A program made the position numbers and the translations under genes. This document shows, piece by piece, positions 12,501-22,699 of a stretch of DNA of 64,000 nt. Origin of the DNA: Eleusine coracana subsp. coracana (lineage: Eukaryota > Streptophyta > Magnoliopsida > Poales > Poaceae). A model generated the notes under the pieces. The model worked only from the letters and a program-made list of their open reading frames with translations, was not told the origin of the DNA and searched no databases. The stretch spans positions 18,010,501 to 18,074,500 of the forward strand of contig CM064417.1 in assembly GCA_032690845.1 (NCBI GenBank), written 5' to 3'. Each line of letters begins with the position of its first letter. The first letter of the stretch is position 1.

Positions 12501-15500
12501 AGTTTGGTGGATATCTTACATTCGGGATACTGAATGCTACGAAGATATCAGCACCGGGACAGCCTGCAGTGGAAGAACTACTGGAGATTTACAATATTAG
12601 ACATATAGGGCCTGACACCAAGGTTCTCGGTCTTGTAGCCAACCCAGTACAGCAGAGCAAGAGTCCAATTTTGCACAATAAATGTCTTCAATCTGTCGGA
12701 TACAATGCTGTTTATCTTCCACTTCTGGCAGATAATCTTGCTAGTTTTCTTGAGACATATTCATCCCCAGACTTTTCAGGATTTAGGTACTAAGCCTAGT
12801 TCTGCAAAAATGAAATATTTATATTATTACGTTCTTTTTATGATTTTTAGATCACATGGAACAGAACAAGTATTTCGGTGGGCTAGATTTATGTGGATTT
12901 GAGAACAACATGACCATTTCTGCAGCAACTCATAGATCAGCAAGTCATTTGTGAAGCATCCACAACCTAAAGTTACTTATAGATCAGAACAGTGAATAAC
13001 CAAATCTCCATTCTCTTTCTTTCTTCTGTTTAAAATTCAAACTTCTTCAGATGTACTATATAACAGTAGTATGATTGGGCAACTTCGGGAGTGAACCAAA
13101 CTTCAGTGGTTGAATTAGAGCATGATTGGTCCACATGAATGGTGTTTCAGTGATCTAGCCACAAGTGACTTCATGATACCTTTTATGTTCATAGATGTTT
13201 ACAAGGACATACTTTCTATAGTGAAATCACCCTATATGATTGGATGCAATGCAGTTGCTCTCTTCCTTTCAAAGTGGATGCGGTGCAGTGTTGTGATGAA
13301 CATGATCCAGTTGCTAAGGTAACTGGATGCATCATTCTGTCTATATTATTAGTTACACATCACTCTCTGTTTGATATGCTATTCTTTTACCTTAATTTGC
13401 AGTCGATAGGAGCGATAAACACTATAATTAGGAGACCAAATGGCAAGTTAGTAGGCTACAATACTGACTACATTGGAGCAATTTCTGCTATTGAGGATGG
13501 CATAAGAGGTTTATACGGTCTTATTTGTTCCCTTTCCACAGCTACTTTGCGTGCCACGGAAAATATCTTACATTTTATATTTCATTTCATAGGGCCAGGG
13601 CCGAAGGATTCTGTCATCTCTCCATTGGCTGGCAGGCTTATTGTTGTCATAGGTGCTGGTGGTGCTGGTAAAGCAATTGCTTATGGGGCAAAGGAGAAAG
13701 GTGCAAGGGTAGTTGTGGCAAATCGTACCTATGGTAAGATCTCTTCTGCACCACATGGATTTAATCTTATTCAGCTAGCACAGAATTTTCTTTTGGTAGA
13801 TCCTTCCTCATATCAGAATCATGGTGGACACAATTTTTATTGGTGAGCCATCAAACTCACTGTGCCCTAGAATCTATGGTAATACATCTGAAATGGGAAG
13901 ATACAGCTCTCCATTTTACTATTGGCATTGTTATAGTTGAGGTGGTTAACCCTAGCGATAATAAATGAATGTCAATGTCGGGACTTAATTGTTTGTGTTA
14001 TGTCATCTTGTTTCATCAAATGTGCTACGGAATATTTGGTTTCCTTCTATTCTTCTTTTAATTTGTTTGGTGCTAGTGCTAGCAGCATACTAAATTGTGT
14101 TGTTTTTCTAATCAACTGTTTCTTGTCAAGTCAATGTTCATGTTCAACTGTAAATTTTGCGTAAGCTTCTCTGTAAGATTTAGGATGATTATTACTATTG
14201 TTTCCATAACCAGTAGATTGCATTGCAGTCACATATATAGATCGTTCACCTTCAGTTGGGTCACATAGGCTCATGATATTACGTGATCTGCATTATAGGT
14301 AGTTTTTTTTTTCTTCAGTAAACTTTTTCCTCGATCATCCAGTAGTAAATTACAAATTTTCAGGCTTGTTTCCTTGTATATGACTATGCATACATTCTGC
14401 TATGAAAATGCATAATTGCTTTCTTTAGGTGAGTTCGTTTTTCAAAAATCACTTTTAGTGAAGTTATTTTTTTTTTCTTTCAATGCATTCTGCATTTGAG
14501 ACTAACACTGCTGCTGTCTTAATTGATGCTACATTTTTTTTCCTTTTGTGGTCAATTTATGCTGGATTTTCGTGATATTTGGCATGAGTGATGAATTAAC
14601 AACTGCATTTAATTTTATTAATTAATGAGACTTTTTTCTTGTTTTCACCAGAAAAGGCGGTAAATCTTGCCAATGCTGTTGGTGGTCAGCCGTTGAGACT
14701 ATCTGACCTAGAAACTTTCAAACCTGAAGAAGGGATGATTCTTGCTAATGCAACATCATTGGGGATGTACCCAAATGTGGATGGCACTCCTATTCCAAAG
14801 GTCCTATATTTGTTCCCTTTCTTTCTTCCCTCAAACAATTTGGGGGGGGGGGGGGGGGGGTCTTTGTGTCGTTTAATCAAGAACTTATACAATGCCAGAA
14901 AATTCTGACCCACACAACCCTGAATCCTAGTAGAAAAAAATAAAGTACATGTGTGCGACACACTGTTCAGAGGTTACCGGATCTGACCATGAAGCAGGCT
15001 GACAAGATCCTTTGTCACTTCCATTTCCCTTCCCTTTCTCTTACCATGAAATGATTGGCCTTATAAATCTCACATTTTCGTTTTCCATATCTATCTTTTA
15101 GTAGGAATAGAACAGTAATAGTTTTCTATTCTGGAATATCAGCTCTCTCTTGAGTCGGTTGGGACAGCAAGTTTGAGAATAACAGTGCATGATATCTTGT
15201 AATTGATTTTAAACAGTATCTCAAAGGTCTTAACGTTGTGTCACTATTGGTGGGATTGTCTCAGTGCAGGTCAAATAATGCTTCTCACATTTTAACAATA
15301 CCAAGATGCTAGCTAACTCATAGGCTATACTTTTCTTAGTAGGCTAACTCGTACACATTTTAACAATGCCATATATAGCTAACTCGTAGGCTCCATGTAC
15401 AAGAAAGGAGTGTTTTAAAAGTATAGAATGTACGGACAAAAAGGATGCAGGCTACATCTTGGTATTATTAAAATATGTGCGTTTTCTGAATGTTGATCAA

Positions 15501-15835
15501 TTTTCCTTCTATATTTGCAGAAAGCTTTGAGTTTCTATGATATGATATTTGATGCTGTATATGCGCCAAAAGTTACCCGTCTTCTGCGAGAAGCAGAAGA
15601 AAGTGGAGTTAAAGTTGTTAGTGGCGTGGAAATGTTTATAAGACAAGCAATGGGTCAGTTCGAGCATTTCACGGGTGGCATAGAAGGTGTCTTGTTCAGT
15701 TTCCTTTAATTTTTTGCATGGCTTATGATTTAGTATACATACTTGGTTCAATATTATAAGATACTCTTTCTGACAACCGTATTCTCTGCAGCTCCTGAAA
15801 GCCTAATGCGCGAGATAGCAGCAAAATACACCTAG
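6567..15835 (+). CDS. 3-dehydroquinate dehydratase/shikimate dehydrogenase, bifunctional
   Basis: Enzyme of the shikimate pathway: the N-terminal type I dehydratase turns 3-dehydroquinate into 3-dehydroshikimate, and the C-terminal domain reduces that to shikimate with NADPH. Exons by eye: 6567-6754, 9985-10090, 11465-11683, 12440-12786, 13255-13318, 13403-13508, 13593-13733, 14652-14800, 15521-15686, 15792-15835. All introns are GT-AG, phases agree, and 1530 coding bases give 509 residues without a stop. Dehydratase landmarks: EIRID, SSHNYEYTP (His) and VKIATTAKD (Schiff-base Lys). Dehydrogenase landmarks: QSKSPILHN, the active-site loop with Lys, GYNTDY, GAGGAGKA and NRTYEKA for NADP(H), FDAVYAP, and EMFIRQA. 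A TAG lies in frame two codons before the ATG, so no transit peptide is encoded upstream and the product may be cytosolic. Oddity: conserved PHKE reads PFKV in exon 5. Expression was not shown. Confidence 0.93.
6794..6821. repeat. Poly-C tract (28 C) in intron 1
   Basis: A run of 28 C starting 39 bases after the first 5' splice site, within a C/T-rich stretch. Its exact length may be affected by sequencing error. It is a counterpart to the G run in intron 8. Confidence 0.95.
7358..7451. repeat. Perfect 47-bp tandem duplication in intron 1
   Basis: Two identical 47-base copies, 7358-7404 and 7405-7451, each beginning GTGGTTATATTTTACC and ending TAATGAATAT. They are AT-rich and non-coding. Identity suggests a recent event. 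Confidence 0.95.
7452..9984 (+). other. Remainder of intron 1 of the DHQ-SDH gene
   Basis: About 2.5 kb of AT-rich intron sequence with no gene recognised. A short perfect hairpin, TCCCCCATGTGGGGGA, lies at 9344-9359, next to a GAGAGCTCTC palindrome. A degenerate mobile element may be hidden here, but no termini were identified. Confidence 0.5.
14842..14860. repeat. Poly-G tract (19 G) in intron 8
   Basis: A run of 19 G beginning 41 bases after the donor site at 14801. It can in principle form a G-quadruplex, or pair with the C run of intron 1 in the same transcript. Confidence 0.95.
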
Positions 15836-18439
15836 CAGGTTCACTTATATCTTAGCAGTCAATTTCACTGTTGTAAGCATTATGTTTTATAACAATGTAA
15901 CATGTGTTTCTTAACGATGTGTAAACATAGAAAGAGGATTTAATTTAACTTTATTTCATTGTTTACCACAAAGACAAAATAGCATTCCATATACAACACG
16001 TGTAAACGAATGTGCTGCCTTCTCAATTGAAGTGAGACACGATGTGAAATTTGTGCATACTTAATTTAGCTTTGTTATTCCTGAAGGAAAAGCTTATTCA
16101 GATATTGTTTTTCGCAATTTGTATGAAAATGACACCAATGACCCAAAAGTTCCAATAACGATGAATACTACTGTGACATTTTTCAATGTGTTTTGAAATG
16201 TTTACGACATGCCTCTTATTTTTCTTTTTTCCTTGTTCTGTTGTGCTCATGTTTAATTTGTGCTGATGGTAATGACATGAGTAAGACTAGTGGGTAGGTT
16301 GTGGGAAATATTTTTGCACTGTGTTTTGTTCCAGTATCCAGAATTTGATATGATGAAAACTAAATAAAATGACTAATGGTGGACGTGATAGTTGTCTGTG
16401 TTGCTTTCAGGCTATGGCCAAAAAGCGGCTGTTATGAAAGATTTTGTCGGTGGAGTGAATAAAGGTTTTGGATACCTGTCCAGTTTTTGCATCTTGGAGG
16501 TTTGTCATTTTGCTGATAGATTTTGCCGACTTGTCACAAACGGGAGGATTTACAGAAATGTTACATTGTTGTTTATTGTTGCACATTGGAAATCAGGTTA
16601 GGCTCAGTTTTATGATGACTACTGTAGACATGCATGAAGCCGTATGAAAATCAGAGGCCAATACATTATCTGTTCAATTTTTTTTTTAAAAAAAATCCAT
16701 TATCTTCTCAGTTGGTTCCACGTTGATATGATGTAATACTTTATCACATATGGTGTACGGTTTGGATGCACCACACGCTTAAACCGTGTAAAAATCAGAG
16801 ACCAATACATTCTGTTAAAAGGCAGTTGTTAAATCAATGTTAACCATTGAATGTAGATATTTTTGGGAGAAGAGAATTCTCTAGTATTGCATTCAGCTAC
16901 TACAATTAAGCTTGAGAAATAGACATTATCATTTTTTTTCTTTCTTGAACACATAATTTGTCAGTTTGACAGTTTCTAGCAAACATTCTTTTCTGTAATA
17001 TGACCTTTGAGTATGCCATGGAAAGACAATTTTGTGAATACGCTCTTAGGAAAACCAATGATCCCAGTAGGTTCATATGATAATATTTAAAACCAACATG
17101 TTTTCTGATAGTGATCTAAATGCATTTTTGTAACAAAAGTAATCCAAACGAATTGATTTGAACATATGCAAAAACGTATAGATTTAAAGATCTTGCCCTT
17201 GTTAAGCAGAATATGGAAGGATTTGTTTTATAAAATTCGAAGCTCCAACTAACTTTAGTGATTAATTCACCAGAATATTATAGAGCTGTGGAACAGGTAT
17301 CTAGTTTGTGGGGTCACGTAATTATTCAGAAATAATTCGTAACAAATGGTTAGGCTTGAATGATGTAACAGCTGAAACCTCAAAATACCTCATCGGAGTT
17401 TGCATGTTGTAAAAATAAAAACTGAAAGACTGATAACATATCTTGATGGACAAGGATCTTTCAACTCCCTCCGTATCCTCCGTATTTTATTGATGTCTTT
17501 GGGTAGCGTACTGGCCGCCGACAACAATAAAAATATGGAGCTATTAGAAGCAAGTGTAGATATGCCAGTATTGTTCACGACTTTCTTTAATTTGAAGAAG
17601 TATGTTTGTTACAAGAGGGTGTATCTTGAGTGTTCTATGAGATTTGCACTGAAGTGGATATTATGCCTTTTTGTGTTTTGTGGACACAAATATATGGCGC
17701 TAAAAAGGATTCTGAGCTCAGGACATTGGCTCACTACTCTCGGAGACAACGTCAGTATCTGTGCATCACCACACTACATATCGTTGATGATTTGCTAATA
17801 AATGACCGGTCAGTATCACATCCACAAGAAGCTTGCATGGTCCTCTGCATATCCCCCCTCTGAAATCCCAGTCTCTGGCAGACCACAATGAACATTCAGA
17901 AAAAGGTTAAAGAGGGAAAATTTCATGAATAAGCCATTCAAATGGGCAAACAACTAGTCTACTACACGCAATATTTCAAAACTAGATAACAAAGAAACTT
18001 CAGTATATTTCCTCTACAGAACTGCATTGGATTCAGATTTAAATAAAGAAACAACACCTTTAAATACAAATGAGCACGCGGTGAAAAGTCTACTGTTCCC
18101 TCACAAAGGTCCTATAGAATGAAGATGAATCGTTAAAATATAAATCTCTTTTTCACCAAGATATCTTGCAACATGGATTACCATTTACCATATTGCCTAT
18201 TCAATTAAATGAAGTACGCATCGAATCATAGAAAAAGAGACAGCTGAATCTCATACGGCGGTTTATTCCATTGTCATCTTAATACATCGAAAAAGAAATC
18301 TGACAAGAGATCTAATACATATGGATAGTTTCATGTTTGATGATGACAACCAGAGAACATCTATAATAACAAGTTGAATAGAACGACATTACGCCGTTGC
18401 AGTTCTTCATCATCTGTATCAACGAATAGCATACGCTGC
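15836..18439. other. Intergenic, 3' flank of the DHQ-SDH gene
   Basis: It contains the 3' untranslated region, whose poly(A) site was not located. The remainder is AT-rich DNA with only accidental open frames. A CTCCCTCCGTATCCTCCGTA segment near 17467 resembles ends of grass Stowaway-type MITEs, but no matching second end was found. Confidence 0.45.
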
Positions 18440-18838
18440 TTAAAGATAACACTCGTTGCTGCTCTCTGCAGACTCAACACCGTTGTCTGCGAACTCAATG
18501 TTTTCCCTCCTATGCGCTCTGCGAACTTGGCGACGACGACGACGTTTCGCGCTACTAGCGGAAGAAACCACGGACAACACTTCATAAGGAGTATGGAGAA
18601 CTCGGATGTGGCATCTAGCGAAGTAGGTCGGCTCCCTGCCGGCAATGGAGACGAGGAGCGAGGTTCCGCGGGGATAGTTCCCGTAAAGGGAGACGGTGCC
18701 AACGACCCACGTACCTTCATGGAGGCGCACCTCAACGACATCACCTGGCATGGGCGAGACCCAGCCACGTGCTACCAGAGAAGAAGCCCCAGCCGGCTGA
18801 CGAGGGCGAGCCCCGGAGATCCTAACCCTGATTGCCAT
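18440..18838 (-). CDS. Small protein with Agenet/Tudor-like segment and basic tail
   Basis: A 132-residue single-exon reading frame starting at the ATG at 18838. A TATA box lies about 100 bases upstream on the same strand. Residues about 30-80 contain MPGDVVEVRLHEGTWVVGTV followed by an RCHIRVL segment. This resembles Agenet/Tudor-type plant domains, which bind modified histone tails or similar ligands. Residues about 97-115 are very basic (KRRRRRQVRRAHRR), like a nuclear localisation signal, and are followed by an acidic/serine tail. No signal peptide or membrane segment is visible. I do not recognise the gene; the domain call is by pattern only. Its GC-rich, open frame in AT-rich surroundings favours a real gene. 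A nuclear role is inference. Confidence 0.6.
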   Translation of the reverse strand: MAIRVRISGARPRQPAGASSLVARGWVSPMPGDVVEVRLHEGTWVVGTVSLYGNYPRGTSLLVSIAGREPTYFARCHIRVLHTPYEVLSVVSSASSAKRRRRRQVRRAHRRENIEFADNGVESAESSNECYL

Positions 18839-18940
18839 CACTCACAGCTGAGCCTGACACACGTGTCTCTGACTTTTCCTTGCTGGCTGAAATGATTCTT
18901 TCCCCAACCTTTGTTGTGATGTTCTTGGGTCTAGGCATGG

Positions 18941-18950
18941 ATTTATATAG
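18941..18950 (-). promoter_or_regulatory. TATA box of the small gene at 18440-18838
   Basis: The minus strand reads CTATATAAAT about 103 bases before the ATG. This would place the transcription start near 18910 and leave a 5' leader of roughly 70 bases. Confidence 0.6.
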
Positions 18951-19047
18951 TAGAAATATTGTGCTGGAGGCTATTAATGAATTCCTAGATTAACAGACTG
19001 GATATATATAAAATTATAAATGCAGCGAATCTGTACACCTATGAAAA

Positions 19048-19127
19048 GAGGCTTGTTTTGCTATGCATTTAAGTAGTACACAAAAAAGAGGTTTGTTTTG
19101 CTATGCATTTAAGTAGTACACGAAGCC
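19048..19127. repeat. 40-bp tandem duplication
   Basis: Two near-identical copies of GAGGYTTGTTTTGCTATGCA continuing to AAGTAGTACAC, starting at 19048 and 19088. One substitution is visible in the first bases. The repeat is non-coding. Confidence 0.9.
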
Positions 19128-21556
19128 TTTATGCTGTACCGATTTGCCTTGTATTTGAACTTGCATGAAAAAACAGATGACTTGTGTTGAAAGAAGAAAT
19201 TATATGAGGAGATTCTTAGACTGAATCAGACTTTCTACTACTAAGAATGGTAGATAAAGGTATGGTGAATAAATTAAAGCCAGTGGATCATTCACAAAAT
19301 TGATTTATTAGCGTGTCTTATGTCAAGGAACATATCTTTGTGAAGCACGTTCCTTTTGTGCAGCTTCTCCTCATGAAAAAAAAGAAATTTGTAAATAAAT
19401 TAAAAAATGCATTCAAATTACATGCATGTAATGATGAATTTGCCTCGGTTTGAGCTCAGCTAATCCCACGATTTCATGTTGATGTAGAATTCAGCTTATG
19501 CTGAGTATGCTCACGTATCAATCATGGTTCGCCGATTTTCATTCCTTAGGATGGTTGATTAGGAATAGATTTTTCTGAATAGCAGATGTATCTAGCTTTA
19601 TATTTGAAGTTCGGATATATACAACATATGAGTGGGGTGTAGATGATCCAGAACATCCTGACCTCCGTCCCAATCTGTTGTCTAAATAGTTGTAGACCCA
19701 GAAACCAACTATACAAAACTCCGGGCTAACCATACAACATGAATTGTGGGGATGTTAACTTTGGATTAAATTTCATAAACCTTCAGGTTTTATGGTCCTT
19801 GTATCACAAGCCCCGGGTGTTTTGGCTCGTGCCACATAACCCCTATGAGGCTAACCATACACTATGTTTTGTGTTTCATCAACTCATATCGACTGGCTCA
19901 GTGCATAGTTCATCGCTGGACAACTTATGCATTATTAAAAGTTCCAGAAATTATCCTTCGAAAGAGGTTTCTTACAATTTAGGGGGTATTAATCGATACA
20001 CTCACATAAACTCATATAAACACTTTTAATAATATTTCATTCATGGGTAAAATAGTCATATTTTATGAAATTTACTATTTATTTTTTGACATACACATGG
20101 AGTTTATTTTTAAACTTAAAAACAATTAATAACTACATATATGTATGTTTGAGCAGTATTCTATTTCATTATTATTAGTGTCATCATCAATTGATCCCAA
20201 TTGCAGCTGGGTAAATCACAAGCAAGTAGACAGAAGCTAGGAGTCAATCGTTGATTTGTTAAGGAGGCTTGTATATATAATAGTATTATCCATACTTTTT
20301 TAGAAGCATAAGGACAATTTTACAGATATTGCATTGGTAACTCTGACATTTGCACCATTTCATTTTATGCGAGATTCTGCATCATCTTGATGCAAATAAT
20401 CTGCACTACGCCATTGATATATATGCTGCTTTGTTGCTTCATTCATTCTACAAGTTTCTTGACTCCTAGCTTGTTGCATGTCTGATTCTGCTGGAGTTCT
20501 TTGAAATTTTTGCATCCTCTTTTTTTTTTCTAACTGAAAAATAGCAGGGAATTCGTGCATATTCTATTTTAGAATGCTTGAACATTTCTCTAATATCTGG
20601 TAGAGAAAAACTGATATATTAAGAGAGATCCGTCATAGCCAGGCATCACAAATGTTGACTCAAGATGTATATCTAAGAGTGATGCTACGTGTCTTACCCG
20701 CCTCTACAACTCATGTCCAACCGGCACCATCACACGCGAACCAGCTATCATGACTCGTAGATTGGCAGCCCTAGATTAACACCAGTCCTCAGTTGGACAA
20801 GTCAGCCGGATGCATAGTATCTCGGATATCTAAAAGATAGACTAAAGGTCTATATATTGATGAGTTAGGATTAATATACACATAACATGAATTTGGGATG
20901 TGTCTGATGTATACATAATAATTCGTTTTGTACTATAAAAACATCTTTAATAGCTGCATGCATGGGTATAAGGGGGAGTACTGATGTTTTTTTAATAATC
21001 TTTGTGTTTTACATGTTTTGTTGTACGCATGCTACAAAACAAATATCGACACAAAAGCTCAGACAATGAAAGATTATCCCATCAATTATTTTATTACAAG
21101 CTCACACAATGTTTTCTTGCAGGCACATGAGGTACATTCCAGAATGAAACTAAAACAATAGGTAGACTCTGTCTTAAAATTTCAAATCTCACAATGGACG
21201 AGATGAAAGTAATAACATAAGATTAAATTAGATGAAAGTTAAAGCCCACTAATAAACGAACATGGCAAACTATCTTTCCATCAGTTTGCTACAATCATAT
21301 TAAGAACATGTAGATGTCGTAGTATCTAACGGCCATTGGAGCTCTCCACGGAATCCACATCGAGGCAGGGACTTGGATCGAGGGCGGCAATATGCCATGC
21401 ATGAAAATCTGATCCCCACCCTCCACCACAACCGCGTCCTCTTCTTCCTGAGCAGAGCGCTATTGGAGCCCACAGACTCAACAGGTGAATCCTTCCTAAC
21501 GGTGTGTTCTGAAAGGAAGGCATTTGCCTGCCCCTCTATTTTCATTACACTTTTTG
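19128..21556. other. Intergenic DNA, nothing recognised
   Basis: About 2.4 kb of AT-rich sequence with only short accidental open frames. Old transposon remnants are likely but no termini were identified. Confidence 0.4.
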
Positions 21557-21867
21557 AGGCATTGTTCGGTTGTTGTGGAATAAAATCCATATGTATTAGT
21601 TACAAGACATAGACTGAGTGAAACCACACGTGTCACTCAATCCATATGAAATAATAAATCCATGTCGTGGTTTCAATCCCGGACTCGAAAGGCTAAGTTT
21701 TGTTCGTGTTGGAGGCATGAAAAAGGTCGGTTTGGACTGGGTTTTAAACCACGCTAGGCCGAACCGAAACCTCAATCCATACCGGACCAAATTTCAAACC
21801 ACATCTAACCAATCCATGTGGTTTAGACTGCAATCCATGTCGTTCCAAGCCTAAATGAACAGGGCCT
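21557..21867. mobile_element. Possible MITE-like non-autonomous element
   Basis: The left end reads AGGCATTGTTCGGTT and the right end, inverted, reads AGGCCCTGTTCATTT, a pattern common at the ends of grass MITEs. The interior repeats AATCCAT and TGGTTT words and has no coding capacity. No convincing target-site duplication was found, so family and limits are uncertain. Confidence 0.35.
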
Positions 21868-22193
21868 GAAGAAGTTGCCGACGCATGGATTTCACTACTA
21901 GGCCACTTGTCGAGCATCATCACCAAGACCAGCGGCCTTGCCCATAGGCAAAATGGTAGCATAGGTGTGGAGTCTCCTTCAGACTGGCAGCTGAGTTACT
22001 TACCTGCCAATGCTTTGCCAATCTTGGCACCTTCAGTCATGGTACTACTCTCTCTCTCGGCTGTGCTCATTCAATGGAGATATGTGCTCCTTATAAAGGA
22101 ATTTTCATGGCACGATCATGTTCAATCCACAGCTGGTTTTCGCATGGTAACTCCACAGTCACATCAGTCAACACTGCTAGGTACAACAACTAC

Positions 22194-22384
22194 TGTAGAA
22201 ACTCAGAGGCGCAATGCGGAATAGGGTTAACGCTGTGAGCCTCTCAGGCTGGCGGTTTCGTGCTCAAGATATGATTGAGTTCAGTTAGGATCTAAACAAC
22301 AACACAATCAACTCTACAACGAAACATCTTATCTACAACTGAACTCAATCTTATCTTGTGCCGTACACACATGTATATCTAACA
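22194..22384 (-). repeat. Copia 3' LTR (left copy)
   Basis: Begins TGTAGAAACTCAGAGGCG and ends ATCTAACA on the plus strand. Compared with the right copy it lacks about 44 bases after GCGGTTTCGTG. Confidence 0.9.
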
Positions 22385-22396
22385 GTCCCCCTCAAT
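22385..22396 (-). other. Copia polypurine tract
   Basis: The minus strand reads GATTGAGGGGGAC immediately before the 3' LTR. This is the expected primer for plus-strand DNA synthesis. Confidence 0.75.
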
Positions 22397-22699
22397 CATA
22401 ACCGTACTAGGTTAAGATTGTGTTTACAATTCTCTCTATCTTCTATACTGTTTAAGCTTTTGTAAAATCATCTGCTACTTGATCACCTATAGGAACAAAA
22501 TCAATTTCCAGCAACTTCTTTGCTACTCATTCTCTGACCAAGTGATGATCAACTTCAATGCGTTTAGTTCTTCCATGAAAAACTGGACTAGCAGAAAGGT
22601 ACTTAGCTTCAAGGTTATGACACCATATTTTAGCCATCGGAGATCATTGTATACCAATTTCCTTTCATAGAATTGGAATCCACATAATTTCAGTTCTAG

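Noticed and set aside
16392..16620. Possible extra exon downstream of the DHQ-SDH stop
   Set aside because: An acceptor-like TTTCAG precedes it, but the protein already ends at the family's usual C-terminus in exon 10. There is no homology to support coding.
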